Below, one piece after another: positions 1 to 8,900 of a stretch of 64,000 nt of DNA. This DNA is from Chryseobacterium nakagawai (lineage in GTDB: Bacteria > Bacteroidota > Bacteroidia > Flavobacteriales > Weeksellaceae), in NCBI RefSeq assembly GCF_900637665.1, contig NZ_LR134386.1, forward strand, positions 1,728,501 to 1,792,500, written 5' to 3'. Position 1 is the stretch's first letter, and each line of letters starts with the position of its first letter. A program made the position numbers and the translations under genes. The notes below the pieces were generated by a model. The model saw only the letters and a program-made list of their open reading frames with translations, was not told the origin of the DNA and did no database searches.

Positions 1-1
1 C

Positions 2-331
2 GATCCCGATAACGCAAAACAGTCATTTTCGTATATGAATATTACCAATATGGCAGTTGCCACTTCAGGAAATTATGAAAAATTCGTCGTTATCAACGGT
101 AAAAAATATTCTCATACCATCAATCCCAAAACGGGAATACCTGTTTCGGGCGTAAAAAGTGTTACGATCTTTTGTCCTAACGCAGAAATTGCAGATGCAA
201 TGGCAACTCCGGTAAGTATTATGGGAATTGATGCGGCACTCCATATGATCAACCAGATTAACCATCTGGAATGCATCATTATTGATGATCAGGACAAAAT
301 TTATTCATCTCAAAACATTAATCTAAAATGA
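2..331 (+). CDS. apbE: FAD:protein FMN transferase ApbE, C-terminal part
   Basis: ApbE moves FMN from FAD onto a Ser/Thr of exported target proteins. Only the last ~109 codons are present; the reading frame is open from base 2, so the gene begins outside the window. The visible part carries the family's C-terminal hallmarks: ATSGNYEKF, then YSHTINPKTGIPV, then the acidic/Ala segment AEIADAMAT that helps bind metal and FAD. The stop overlaps the start of the DUF4266 gene by 4 bases (ATGA), so the two are translationally coupled. ApbE followed by DUF4266 and DUF3570 is a recurrent trio in Bacteroidetes and other bacteria. The family call is secure; the particular flavinylated partner is inferred. 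Confidence 0.92.
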   Translation, partial: DPDNAKQSFSYMNITNMAVATSGNYEKFVVINGKKYSHTINPKTGIPVSGVKSVTIFCPNAEIADAMATPVSIMGIDAALHMINQINHLECIIIDDQDKIYSSQNINLK

Positions 332-549
332 AAAACCTTATAAAAATATTCGGCTTCTTACTAATCACCGTTGCTTCAGTACAGTCCTGCACAACGGTAA
401 AAGAGTACGAGAAAAACAAATTAAACGATGCCGAAATGGCTCTTGGAAACAGAAAAATTGAAAAAACCGAACTGAGCTTTCAATCATACAGAGAAGGATC
501 TTCGGGTGCGAATGCAGGAAAAGTAGGTGGTGGTTGCGGATGTAACTAA
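328..549 (+). CDS. DUF4266 small lipoprotein
   Basis: This is a 73-residue exported protein. A hydrophobic signal ends in a lipobox-like VQSC, so Cys21 should be acylated. The mature part has a basic/acidic helix and then the segment YREGSSGANAGK, ending in a Gly/Cys-rich tail GGGCGCN; this layout is that of DUF4266. It is coupled to apbE by an ATGA overlap and followed 35 bases later by the DUF3570 gene. Because it is an exported protein beside ApbE and carries an SGA motif, it may be the flavinylation target, although the position after SGA is Asn rather than the usual Thr/Ser. That role is an inference. Confidence 0.85.
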   Translation: MKNLIKIFGFLLITVASVQSCTTVKEYEKNKLNDAEMALGNRKIEKTELSFQSYREGSSGANAGKVGGGCGCN

Positions 550-584
550 AAAGAGTAATCGTAAAATTTAATTGTAATTCAAGA

Positions 585-1775
585 ATGAAAAAAATAATCG
601 TAAGTGTTATTGCTCTTTTCGGAATTTTCAATGCAAAAGCACAGGAAAATACAAACAATGAGCAGCCTAAAAAGCTGACTTTTGATGAAGCTAATTTAGT
701 TTCAAGCTATTATAAACAAAATGGGAATAACTCTGCTGTTACAGGAGGAATCGGAACGGAAAAGCTGACTGATATTTCCAATACCATTGACGTAACTATG
801 GTAAAATATGACAAGAAAGACAGGAAAAATAAATTCGATTTCAGTGTCGGGATTGATCATTATACGTCCGCTTCGTCGGATATGATCGATCTGAAAGCCA
901 ATTCATCAGCTTCCCACGCAGACAACAGAATTTATCCTGCATTAAGCTGGAGTCGTGAAAATAACGAAAAAGGAACGACTTTAATGGCGGGTGTTTCTAC
1001 GTCTTTTGAATTTGATTATGCATCTTACGGTGCAAACATCGGGTTTTCGCAAAAAACCAAGAACAGAATGGGAGAGTTTACCGCAAAATTCCAGGCTTAT
1101 CTGGATCAGGTAAAACTGATTGCCCCGATTGAGCTCAGAACAAACGGAAGCACTGGAGGGGAACACGAAAACTATGGAACAAGTGGAAGAAATACTTATG
1201 CTTTGTCTTTGTCTTATTCGCAAATTATCAATCAGAACTTTCAGGTTGAATTGTTGGCGGATGGTGTTCAGCAGACAGGATATTTAAGTTTACCTTTCCA
1301 TAGGGTTTATTTCAATGATAATTCCGTCCATCAGGAAACTTTGCCGGATAAAAGGTTTAAAATTCCTTTAGGAGTAAGAGCGAATTATTTCCTTGGAGAC
1401 AAAGTCATTCTAAGAGCATATTATCGTTATTATACCGACGATTGGGGATTAAAATCAAATACATTGAGCCTGGAAACGCCGGTGAAAATTTCGCCTTTTG
1501 TTTCGGTAAGTCCGTTTTACAGATATTATTCTCAGACTGCGGCTAAATATTTTGCGCCTTATCAAGAGCACACGGCTTTTGATGATTTTTACACCAGTAA
1601 TTATGATCTTTCAAAATTCAGCAGTAATTTTTACGGAGCAGGAATCAGAATCAGTCCGAAAAACGGTTTATTCGGTGTTGAGAGGCTGAATATGCTTGAA
1701 ATCAGATACGGACATTACACGAAATCTGTTGGGATGAAGTCTGATATAATTTCCCTGAATTTGAGATTCAAATAA
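585..1775 (+). CDS. DUF3570 outer-membrane beta-barrel protein
   Basis: A 396-residue protein with a cleavable signal peptide (MKKIIVSVIALFGIFNAKAQ). It is rich in alternating hydrophobic/polar strands with many aromatic residues (FRVYFNDN, RAYYRYYTDDWG, VSPFYRYYSQ), and ends in ISLNLRFK, a typical barrel-closing strand with C-terminal aromatic residues. DUF3570 proteins are predicted outer-membrane barrels that accompany ApbE and DUF4266. I infer that the three form one exported flavin-linked module, perhaps in electron transfer across the envelope. A strong terminator hairpin follows at 1829-1862, so this is the last gene of the operon. Confidence 0.88.
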   Translation: MKKIIVSVIALFGIFNAKAQENTNNEQPKKLTFDEANLVSSYYKQNGNNSAVTGGIGTEKLTDISNTIDVTMVKYDKKDRKNKFDFSVGIDHYTSASSDMIDLKANSSASHADNRIYPALSWSRENNEKGTTLMAGVSTSFEFDYASYGANIGFSQKTKNRMGEFTAKFQAYLDQVKLIAPIELRTNGSTGGEHENYGTSGRNTYALSLSYSQIINQNFQVELLADGVQQTGYLSLPFHRVYFNDNSVHQETLPDKRFKIPLGVRANYFLGDKVILRAYYRYYTDDWGLKSNTLSLETPVKISPFVSVSPFYRYYSQTAAKYFAPYQEHTAFDDFYTSNYDLSKFSSNFYGAGIRISPKNGLFGVERLNMLEIRYGHYTKSVGMKSDIISLNLRFK

Positions 1776-1828
1776 TTTTTTTTCTTGTTGTAAGAATCAA
1801 GATTAAATTTCTATTAAGTGGTATATTA

Positions 1829-1862
1829 AAATGGTGTTACTTGAAATCAAGTAGCGCCATTT
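1829..1862 (+). terminator. Hairpin terminator after the apbE-DUF4266-DUF3570 operon
   Basis: A stem of about 15-16 pairs: AAATGGTGTTACTTG (1829-1843) pairs with CAAGTAGCGCCATTT (1848-1862) with two G-U wobbles around a 2-4 base loop. It lies 54 bases past the DUF3570 stop. The following T-run is short (TTT), so it may act as a stem-dependent terminator or RNA 3' end. Confidence 0.6.
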
Positions 1863-2180
1863 GGCTATTGGTGCAAAGCCAGGAGGAGTATATTTAAACA
1901 CTTTTATCAATGATTTGTTTCGTTTAAGCTGAATTAAATAAGAATTTCAAATCTCGTTTTTATCAGGCAATTTTTGATAGATTAGACATTTTTTGCAATT
2001 TAATTTAAAAAGTGAGTGAAAATTTTCATTGAACGGAAGTCTTTAATTGGCTGCAAATTGGAAAGTAATAAAATTTCAAATATTATCTAGTGACAACGTT
2101 GTGGATGTGAAAGTAAAATTTTTAATATATTGAACAGGTTAAAGCTCGGAAAAACTTTTAAACCAATATAGAGTTAAAAT
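1863..2180. other. AT-rich intergenic region
   Basis: About 320 bases between the terminator and the next lipoprotein gene. I see no coding frame of credible length, RNA gene or clear repeat here. It presumably contains the promoter of the lipoprotein gene, but no exact TAnnTTTG box stands out. Confidence 0.5.
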
Positions 2181-2732
2181 ATGATGAAGAACTATTTATG
2201 CTTATTGCTTTTCACTATATTGTCTTGCCAATCAAACAATAGGGCAGAGTATGAAATTCTAAATATAGCGATTGATCGGTGTGTATTTCCTCCCACGGAC
2301 ATGGATATGATATCCAGAATTTCCAAGGAGCACAAAGTGGATATGAAAGAAGCTTTAAGTATATATGATACTTTAGTGAAACATGAGCAGTATACTTACT
2401 CAATCTCTGATACTTTGTATCCTGTAGATTTACCAAAAAGTGTTTGGGAGCAACTACGATATAACGATATTTTCAAAATACAGGGAGTATCGGATCAATC
2501 AATTCCTATAGATTTTACAAAAATAAATGTCCTCGAAAATCGGAAAAGGATTCAGAGAACTGTAGGCCGTGCAAAATATTTGGGACATTTTAAATTTCAC
2601 AGAGTGCTATTTGATAAATCCGGATCATATGCATATTTGCAGACTGATATCCCTGAGGGTCCGGGACGACTTCATGGATCTTTCGGATTACAGTTTAGAA
2701 AAGAAAATGGAAAATGGAAACTTATCAACTAA
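2181..2732 (+). CDS. Hypothetical lipoprotein
   Basis: A 183-residue protein with an N-terminal hydrophobic stretch and a lipobox (FTILSC) predicting acylation at Cys16 or Cys17, depending on which of the two adjacent ATGs is used. The remainder is soluble and mixed alpha/beta, ending in GSFGLQFRKENGKWKLIN, a pattern common in small Bacteroidetes lipoproteins whose last strands hold a Trp. I do not recognise a named family. It stands alone between a terminator and an AraC gene on the same strand 280 bases downstream. Confidence 0.75.
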   Translation: MMKNYLCLLLFTILSCQSNNRAEYEILNIAIDRCVFPPTDMDMISRISKEHKVDMKEALSIYDTLVKHEQYTYSISDTLYPVDLPKSVWEQLRYNDIFKIQGVSDQSIPIDFTKINVLENRKRIQRTVGRAKYLGHFKFHRVLFDKSGSYAYLQTDIPEGPGRLHGSFGLQFRKENGKWKLIN

Positions 2733-2993
2733 ATTTCATCTCATTGGATAAAATGGTCTAAGCTTCTTGACTTGATCTAAAGTTTTAAGTTGGGGATTAG
2801 AAACAAATATTCAAGAAAGGTAGAATATGAAATAGTATGTAAAGCTATCGCTCAATTAGTGAACTTTTGGTGTAGACATTGATACTGTTTTGTATGTATA
2901 GTTCTTTACATATATGTATTTTGTATTCATTTTTTTAATAATTTTTACCATACAAAACGTAAATATTACCACCGTACTCGCTGATGTATAATT

Positions 2994-3001
2994 TACCTTT
3001 G
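2994..3001 (+). promoter_or_regulatory. Bacteroidetes -7 element (TACCTTTG)
   Basis: TACCTTTG matches the TAnnTTTG -7 consensus of the Bacteroidetes major sigma factor. It sits only 9-18 bases before the two possible ATG starts of the AraC gene, implying a very short or absent leader. No matching -33 TTG was seen at the usual distance. Confidence 0.45.
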
Positions 3002-3009
3002 TATTTTTG

Positions 3010-3912
3010 ATGATAGCTATGGATAAGATTGAAAGAATGGAATTATACACGATAGAGACGTTGGTTCCTAGCTCATCCTCCTTGTCTGATTTTGCCATTT
3101 ATACGCTACAGGACTTTTCGAAGCAGTTTAAACATCTAAAAGATCCTCACCGTCATGATTTTTATTCAATGATTATTTTTGAAAAAGGGCAAGGGGAGCA
3201 TGTGATTGATTTTGTACATTATGATATAAAGGCCAATCGGATTTTTTTAATAAACTATGGTCAGGTTCATGCATGGATAAAATTAAAAGATGTCAAAGGA
3301 TATATCATTAATTTTACAAAAGAGTTCTATAATCTTATTTATACCGGAAACAATAAAATTAAGAGTGACCTTATTAATTCTGAAATAACCCCTTATATTG
3401 ATATTGATCAAAAAACTATGTGTGAGTGGAATCAACTGGCAGAACTTATCAAAAATGAATATCAGGCAGAGAAAAGAGAATTCAAGGAATTAATTTGCAT
3501 TTATTTAAAAGCAATTCTGATTAAATACAGGAGACATCACAGGTGTTCATTAGAGGGAACAATTAATAAAAGCGACCGAAAAACAGTATTGATTCAACAA
3601 TTCAATGAGCTGGTCAATGTTAAATTTAAGCAATGGAAATTTCCCCGGCAATATGCAGATGAATTACATATCACGTCTAATTATTTAAATATAATTGTCA
3701 AAAAATCATTGGGATGGTCTGCAGGATATATTATTCGTGAGCGGATTGTTCTTGAAGCTAAAAGACTGCTTCAAAGTACAGATCTTACGGTGGCTGAAAT
3801 AGGAACAGAATTGGGATTTACTGATAAATCTAATTTTAACAAGTATTTTAAGGGATATGTGCATACTACTCCGGAAAATTACAGAAAGCAGACATTTCAG
3901 CAGAAAAATTAA
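3010..3912 (+). CDS. AraC family transcriptional regulator
   Basis: About 300 residues. The N-terminal half is a cupin-like sensor (HRHDFYSMIIFEKGQGEHVIDF and VHAWIKL fit an AraC-type beta-barrel with ligand-facing His residues). The C-terminal ~100 residues are a two-helix-turn-helix AraC domain: first HTH around YADELHITSNYLNIIVKKSLG, second around TVAEIGTELGFTDKSNFNKYFK, ending TTPENYRKQ. A TTG three bases before the ATG at 3010 could extend the frame, but the ATG at 3010 or 3019 is the likelier start. It is separated from the downstream permease by a terminator, so it may regulate that cluster in trans; its target is not shown by the sequence. Confidence 0.92.
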   Translation: MIAMDKIERMELYTIETLVPSSSSLSDFAIYTLQDFSKQFKHLKDPHRHDFYSMIIFEKGQGEHVIDFVHYDIKANRIFLINYGQVHAWIKLKDVKGYIINFTKEFYNLIYTGNNKIKSDLINSEITPYIDIDQKTMCEWNQLAELIKNEYQAEKREFKELICIYLKAILIKYRRHHRCSLEGTINKSDRKTVLIQQFNELVNVKFKQWKFPRQYADELHITSNYLNIIVKKSLGWSAGYIIRERIVLEAKRLLQSTDLTVAEIGTELGFTDKSNFNKYFKGYVHTTPENYRKQTFQQKN

Positions 3913-4002
3913 TCGTATTTTAATGAAAAACTTTATAGAAATTAAAAATTATTCATATAGTATTGTCATGTTTGAAAAGATATGACATAATTTGTCCAGT
4001 GC

Positions 4003-4036
4003 GGGCAGTATTTGAAATCAAATGCTGCCCCTTTTT
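4003..4036 (+). terminator. Rho-independent terminator after the AraC gene
   Basis: A 13-pair stem, GGGCAGTATTTGA (4003-4015) with TCAAATGCTGCCC (4018-4030), with a G-U wobble, directly followed by CTTTTT. It lies 19 bases before the APC permease start, so it either ends AraC transcription or attenuates the permease operon. Confidence 0.75.
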
Positions 4037-4054
4037 AATTAAATCAATGCAAAA

Positions 4055-5785
4055 ATGAACAAAAAACTGACTGAGCTGCAATCTACTGCCATTAGTGGAA
4101 ATGATATTACTTCGTCGTGTCTGTATGTTTCAGCACTTACTATCTTATATGCAGGACAATGGGCATGGCTTTCGTTATGTATAGTGGCTTTAGTTCTTTT
4201 TCTTTTTAGGAGGATATATGGCGAGGTTGTAGGTGCTCTTCCCCTGAACGGAGGAGCTTACAATGTACTTTTAAATACTGCAACCAAAAGAACAGCTTCG
4301 CTGGCAGCCACTTTAACGATTTTGTCTTATATGGCTACGGCCGTTATATCTGCTTCCGAAGCCATGCATTATATGTCTTCGATTTTCAAAGAGCTTCCAG
4401 TCCTCATTGCAACTGTTGTTGTTCTTGTTCTTTTCTGCATTTTAACAATAAGCGGAATAGGGGAGTCTGCTAATGTAGCAGTGTTTATATTTCTGTTTCA
4501 TTTATTTTCTTTAGTGGTTCTTATTTTTGCATCTGGAATCTTTATTTCCCAGCATGGTTTTTCTCTTTTGGAGATTAACTGGAATATTCCCCTACAATCA
4601 TCTTCCATTTGGAAAGCCTTGTTTTTTGGCTTTTCAGCTGCTATGCTTGGAATATCGGGGTTTGAAAGCTCTGCGAATTTTGTTGAAGAGCAGCAGCCTC
4701 ATGTGTTTCCTAAAACATTACGCAACATGTGGATAGTGGTTAGTATTGTGAACCCACTTCTTGCTTTTTTATTGATTTGTATATTACCGATGGCTACAGT
4801 TGGTGACCATAAAGAGTCACTTTTGGCTTATTTGGGTCATGTCACCGGGGGGAGATGGCTTTCTATTTTAATTTCTGTTGATGCTGTATTGGTATTATGT
4901 GGAGCTGTGCTTACCTCATTTGTCGGAGTGTCCGGTCTTATGAACAGAATTACTTTGGATAGAATATTGCCTAACTTTTTACTCAAACAGAATAAAAAGG
5001 GGGCTAGCTACAGAATCGTTATCCTATTTTTAATTTTATGTCTATCTGTTTTAATGGTTACAGAAGGTCATCTGGGCAGCTTGGCTGGTGTATATACATT
5101 TTCATTTTTGTCGGTAATGGGTTTATTTGCTGTTGGAAACTTGCTTCTTAAAATAAAAAGACGAAAGCTTCCAAGACCCGAAAAAGCTACGGTTGTTTCA
5201 GTACTTTTAGCCATTCTTTTTGTAGGAGCAGCATTTTATGGAAACATACTGCTTAATAAGGCTTCCTTCTATACTTTTTTAAAGTATCTTCTTCCCACTT
5301 TGTGTTTTATCTATATTATGCTTAACCGCATTGAAGTAATTGATGTGCTAATCAAGCTGATTGAATTCCTTTATAGCCCTTTAAGAAAATTTGTGGTAGT
5401 GGTAAACCGATATCTTTTTAAAGCAAAAAGAAGGCTTCACAGTCAGGAGTTTGTCTTTTTTACCAAGAAAGATAACGTGGCTATTTTGAATAAAGTAATG
5501 CAGTATGTACAGGCTAATGAATCCACAAAGAAACTAAAGATTGTCAATGTCATTAAAGACGGAGAAGATAATGAATTGCTAAAAAAAGATCTTGAAGTTC
5601 TCGATCGTGCCTACCCGGAAATTGATATTGAATTTATTGAGATCGAAGGGATATTCGGACCCGATTTAATAGAAGAGTTATCCGTAAAATGGCACATCCC
5701 CAAAAACTTTATGTTCATTGCTTCTCCAAGTGATCGTTTTAGCTATAGGGTTGCTGAACTGGGAGGTGTTAGACTTATTATGTAA
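4055..5785 (+). CDS. APC superfamily amino acid permease with C-terminal cytosolic domain
   Basis: A 576-residue inner-membrane transporter. The first ~430 residues hold about 12 hydrophobic helices; the helix-1 to helix-2 region with YGEVVGALPLNGGAYNVLLN and a later GISGFESSANFVEE follow the amino acid-polyamine-organocation fold. Residues after ~450 are soluble (KKLKIVNVIKDGEDNELLKKDLEVLDRAYPEIDIEFIEIEG), reminiscent of a universal-stress-like regulatory domain found on some APC proteins. The substrate cannot be told from sequence alone. The mscS-type gene starts 6 bases after its stop, so the two form an operon. Confidence 0.88.
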   Translation: MNKKLTELQSTAISGNDITSSCLYVSALTILYAGQWAWLSLCIVALVLFLFRRIYGEVVGALPLNGGAYNVLLNTATKRTASLAATLTILSYMATAVISASEAMHYMSSIFKELPVLIATVVVLVLFCILTISGIGESANVAVFIFLFHLFSLVVLIFASGIFISQHGFSLLEINWNIPLQSSSIWKALFFGFSAAMLGISGFESSANFVEEQQPHVFPKTLRNMWIVVSIVNPLLAFLLICILPMATVGDHKESLLAYLGHVTGGRWLSILISVDAVLVLCGAVLTSFVGVSGLMNRITLDRILPNFLLKQNKKGASYRIVILFLILCLSVLMVTEGHLGSLAGVYTFSFLSVMGLFAVGNLLLKIKRRKLPRPEKATVVSVLLAILFVGAAFYGNILLNKASFYTFLKYLLPTLCFIYIMLNRIEVIDVLIKLIEFLYSPLRKFVVVVNRYLFKAKRRLHSQEFVFFTKKDNVAILNKVMQYVQANESTKKLKIVNVIKDGEDNELLKKDLEVLDRAYPEIDIEFIEIEGIFGPDLIEELSVKWHIPKNFMFIASPSDRFSYRVAELGGVRLIM

Positions 5786-5791
5786 AAATAA

Positions 5792-6613
5792 ATGAAAGAA
5801 TTTTTAGATTATCAGATTTTTAAAATTGGTAAAATAACGTTAGAAGTTAACCAATTGCTTTTACTTATCGTTTTTGCAGTAGCCGTCAAATATCTTCTGG
5901 CTTTTGTAAAAAAAATCATCTACAGCAATAAGAAGCTTGACGGATCCAAGAAATATACGATTTATGCTTTGGTCAAATACATCATATACATTCTAGCCAT
6001 CATAGGATGTTTTGATATTATAGGAATTAATATCTCGATTTTTCTCGCCGGTTCTGCTGCATTGCTTGTCGGGATTGGGTTAGGGCTGCAAAACCTTTTC
6101 AGTGATTTCATATCCGGGATTATCCTTTTAGTGGACCGGACCATAAAAATAGATGATATTATTGAAATCAATGGAATGGTATGTAAAGTAAAAGAGATTA
6201 ACCTGCGTACTACCACTGTGCTGACCCGTGATCAGCGAAATATTATATTACCCAATACGGAGCTCACTAAAAATCATCTTATCAACTGGACCCATACTGA
6301 TGATTTGGCAAGGTTTGATATTAAAATAGGCATTGGGTATGGAGCTGACATTGACCTTGCTATGCAGATTATGGAGAATGCGGCTCAGAGAGACCCTAAA
6401 GTTTCCATTGATGAAAAACCGTTTTGCCGTCTGGAGGATTTTGGTGATTCTGCTGTGATTTTGGCGGTGTACTTCTGGACCCCGGATATTTTTGCTGTTG
6501 AAAATACCAAAAGCCGTATCAGGCAGGAGATTTTCAAATGGTTCAAATCCGGAGGAATAGATATACCTTATCCTCAAAGAGTAATGCATCTAAGGGAACA
6601 TAAAGAAGACTGA
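5792..6613 (+). CDS. MscS family mechanosensitive ion channel
   Basis: A 273-residue small-conductance mechanosensitive channel. There are three N-terminal hydrophobic helices; the pore-lining helix is rich in Gly/Ala (FLAGSAALLVGIGLGLQNLFSDFISGI), followed by the beta domain (DRTIKIDDIIEINGMVCKVKEINLRTTTVLTRDQRNIILPNTELTKN) and an alpha/beta C-terminal part. The length is close to E. coli MscS (286). It would release solutes on hypo-osmotic shock. It sits in an apparent operon with the upstream permease and within a series of ion-transport genes, which supports an osmotic or ionic stress role. Confidence 0.93.
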   Translation: MKEFLDYQIFKIGKITLEVNQLLLLIVFAVAVKYLLAFVKKIIYSNKKLDGSKKYTIYALVKYIIYILAIIGCFDIIGINISIFLAGSAALLVGIGLGLQNLFSDFISGIILLVDRTIKIDDIIEINGMVCKVKEINLRTTTVLTRDQRNIILPNTELTKNHLINWTHTDDLARFDIKIGIGYGADIDLAMQIMENAAQRDPKVSIDEKPFCRLEDFGDSAVILAVYFWTPDIFAVENTKSRIRQEIFKWFKSGGIDIPYPQRVMHLREHKED

Positions 6614-6660
6614 TTCTTCCGTAAGCAATATATTGAGATAAAAAATAAATGATATAAAAT

Positions 6661-7419
6661 ATGAAAATAGGTCTGATTGGATTTGGAAAAGCCGGAAAAG
6701 CGGTAGCGAATGTTATTTTACAGAATACAGAATTTTCTTTGGAGTGGGTATTAAAAAATAGTCCTATGCCAACTATTTTTTCTGCATCTGAGTTTTTAGG
6801 TGTAAATTCTGAAGATCAGGGCTTGATTTATTCATTAAAAAATATTACAGTTGATGAATTATTGGATATGCATCCGGTAGATATTATCATTGATTTTTCA
6901 TCAACTGACAGTATTTTTGTGTATGGAAAAATGGCAGCTGAAAGAAAGGTGACCATAATTTCAGCAATTTCACATTATGGAGATGTTGAAAAAGAACTTC
7001 TCAGAGAGCTTTCGAAAGAAACGATTGTCTTTTGGTCTCCAAATATAACATTGGGTGTTAATTACTTAATGTTTGCTTCTGGTTTGCTGAAAAATATAGT
7101 TCCTGATGTAGATATTGAAGTTATTGAGGAACATTTCAAAGCAAAAGAAGGGGTTTCGGGAACCGCTTTGAAAATTGCAGAGAAGCTGGATTTGGAAAAG
7201 GAAAATATTAACTCAGTCAGGGCAGGCGGTATAGTAGGCAAACACGAGGTTGTTTTCGGTTTTCCTTACCAAACGGTACGTCTGGTACACGAGTCTATTT
7301 CCAGGGAGGCTTTTGGTAACGGAGCTTTGTTTGCTGCAAGAGAACTTGCTGACAAACCTAAAGGTTTATATAATTTTGAAGATATCCTACGTCCTTATTT
7401 TGAAATAAAAGAAGGGTAA
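6661..7419 (+). CDS. dapB: DapB-like dihydrodipicolinate reductase family protein
   Basis: A 252-residue protein. An N-terminal Rossmann motif (GLIGFGKAGKAV) binds NAD(P)H. The C-terminal DapB domain contains EEHFKAKEGVSGTA, in which His158 and Lys162 align with the catalytic His159/Lys163 of E. coli DapB and SGTA is the substrate-binding loop. Differences from canonical DapB: the second His of the EAHH motif is Phe, the loop is one residue shorter, and the GTTG active-site segment is SAIS. It ends with RAGGIVGKHEVVFG and REAFGNGALFAARELADKPKGLYNFEDIL, as in the family. It may be the lysine-pathway enzyme or a divergent paralogue; its place among transporters is unusual. A strong hairpin follows. 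Confidence 0.8.
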   Translation: MKIGLIGFGKAGKAVANVILQNTEFSLEWVLKNSPMPTIFSASEFLGVNSEDQGLIYSLKNITVDELLDMHPVDIIIDFSSTDSIFVYGKMAAERKVTIISAISHYGDVEKELLRELSKETIVFWSPNITLGVNYLMFASGLLKNIVPDVDIEVIEEHFKAKEGVSGTALKIAEKLDLEKENINSVRAGGIVGKHEVVFGFPYQTVRLVHESISREAFGNGALFAARELADKPKGLYNFEDILRPYFEIKEG

Positions 7420-7451
7420 AACTATTAAATTTAATGTTAATATTGTATTGT

Positions 7452-7490
7452 AACTTTACGGCATAAATATTACTTTTATGCTGTAAAGTT
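7452..7490 (+). terminator. Long inverted repeat before the DUF389 gene
   Basis: AACTTTACGGCATAAA (7452-7467) pairs with TTTATGCTGTAAAGTT (7475-7490), 16 pairs with one G-U, loop of 7. It follows the dapB-like stop by 33 bases and ends only 8 bases before the DUF389 start. It can be a terminator for the upstream gene or a structure affecting translation initiation of the next. Confidence 0.55.
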
Positions 7491-7498
7491 TATTTGAA

Positions 7499-8791
7499 AT
7501 GCTGGGAAAACTATATAAATTTATTAGTCTGCACTACGGAGAGGAAGAAAAAGAGAAAGTGCTGGAAAATGTTACTGAAAATATTTCTTTCCGGGGCTCA
7601 AATCTCTGGATTCTGGCTTGTGCTATAGTGATCGCTTCTATCGGACTTAATGTTAATTCAACGGCAGTCATCATTGGGGCCATGTTAATCTCTCCGTTAA
7701 TGGGGCCGATCCTTGGAGCAGGTTTTGCTTTGGGTACCTATAATTTCCAGCTGCTTAAGCGATCTATTAAAAATCTTCTTATTGCTACTGTAGTCAGCTT
7801 GTTGGTTTCTTTTATCTATTTCTTTTTAAGCCCCTTTAAAGAAACGCAATCAGAACTTCTGGCACGTACAGCACCTAATATTTATGATGTTCTTATTGCT
7901 TTTTTTGGCGGATTGGTAGGAGTTATTGCCATTACCAGGGTCAAGAAAGGAAATCCGATTCCGGGTGTGGCCATTGCGACGGCTTTAATGCCTCCTCTAT
8001 GTACGGCCGGATATGGCTTAGCCATTGGTAACTGGGTCTATTTTATCGGAGCCTTTTACCTGTATACCATCAATTGTTTTTTCATTTGTATTGCTACTTT
8101 TTTAATTACAAAGTATCTTAGATATCAGCCTGTCAAAATGGTTGGTGAAAAGTATGAGAAGCAGATTAAATATGGAATTACAGCATTGATTATCATTATG
8201 ATTGTTCCCAGCTTTTATCTGGCCTACAACTTATTGAATGAGAAAAAGTTTAAACAGAATACCGATCAGTTTATTGATAAGGAATTTGTTAAAGAAGGCT
8301 ATACCATCATCTATAAGAAAGTCAGTTATCATTCATCACCAAAAAAAATAGAGCTTGCTTTTCTGTCCAAAAAATTTACTCCTGATGAGCTTAAGAAATT
8401 GAATGAAGAACTAAAGGAATTCGGTTTATTAAATGCTGAACTTATCATCAAGCAGGATGCTACCGACCTTAAATCAGAGATTCTCAATGAAATTGGCAAA
8501 AAAGATAATGTTCTCTCAGAAAAGGATATCATGATCAATAACTTAAGAAATGAGCTGGATAAATATTCGGTTAAGGATTCAGGAGTGGTTAAAGAGATGG
8601 CGATACTTTTTCCAAAGTTTCATAATGTTTCTATAGGAAAGATTACAGACTTCCCGAATACAGACAGTGCACGTTTGGCAACCATTGTGATGTACAGTTC
8701 GGAAAAAGAAGACAGGGAAGATGAGCTTAAACTACAACAGTGGATGTCACAAAAATTAGCAGATAAAAATACTAAGGTAATACGACGCTAA
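7499..8791 (+). CDS. DUF389 family membrane protein
   Basis: A 430-residue membrane protein. The DUF389 core is clear: FRGSNLWILACAIVIASIGLNVNSTAVIIGAMLISPLMGPILGAGFALG, then helices with AFFGGLVGVIAITR and GVAIATALMPPLCTAGYGLA, about six to seven segments in total to residue ~250. A soluble C-terminal part of ~180 residues with two similar alpha/beta segments follows. The family is of unknown function but is probably a transporter; it lies here with ion channels and antiporters. The gene ends in a perfect hairpin terminator that also serves the converging ClC gene. Confidence 0.9.
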   Translation: MLGKLYKFISLHYGEEEKEKVLENVTENISFRGSNLWILACAIVIASIGLNVNSTAVIIGAMLISPLMGPILGAGFALGTYNFQLLKRSIKNLLIATVVSLLVSFIYFFLSPFKETQSELLARTAPNIYDVLIAFFGGLVGVIAITRVKKGNPIPGVAIATALMPPLCTAGYGLAIGNWVYFIGAFYLYTINCFFICIATFLITKYLRYQPVKMVGEKYEKQIKYGITALIIIMIVPSFYLAYNLLNEKKFKQNTDQFIDKEFVKEGYTIIYKKVSYHSSPKKIELAFLSKKFTPDELKKLNEELKEFGLLNAELIIKQDATDLKSEILNEIGKKDNVLSEKDIMINNLRNELDKYSVKDSGVVKEMAILFPKFHNVSIGKITDFPNTDSARLATIVMYSSEKEDREDELKLQQWMSQKLADKNTKVIRR

Positions 8792-8818
8792 AAAGACTTA
8801 GAATATTCTAAGTCTTTT
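8791..8818 (+). terminator. Bidirectional terminator
   Basis: A perfect inverted repeat, AAAAGACTTAGAA (8791-8803) and TTCTAAGTCTTTT (8806-8818), with T-runs on both strands. It starts at the last base of the DUF389 stop codon and lies between convergent genes. Confidence 0.8.
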
Positions 8819-8900
8819 TAGTGGTTATTAGCTTAAATCACTGAATTGATTATGAAAAAGTTATTGTTTCACTAATTTAGTAATTTTTTTCTTTTAAATG

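Noticed and set aside
6661..7419. Loss of the catalytic histidine in the DapB-like protein
   Set aside because: On careful alignment, His158 and Lys162 match the catalytic His159/Lys163 of E. coli DapB; only the second His is replaced.
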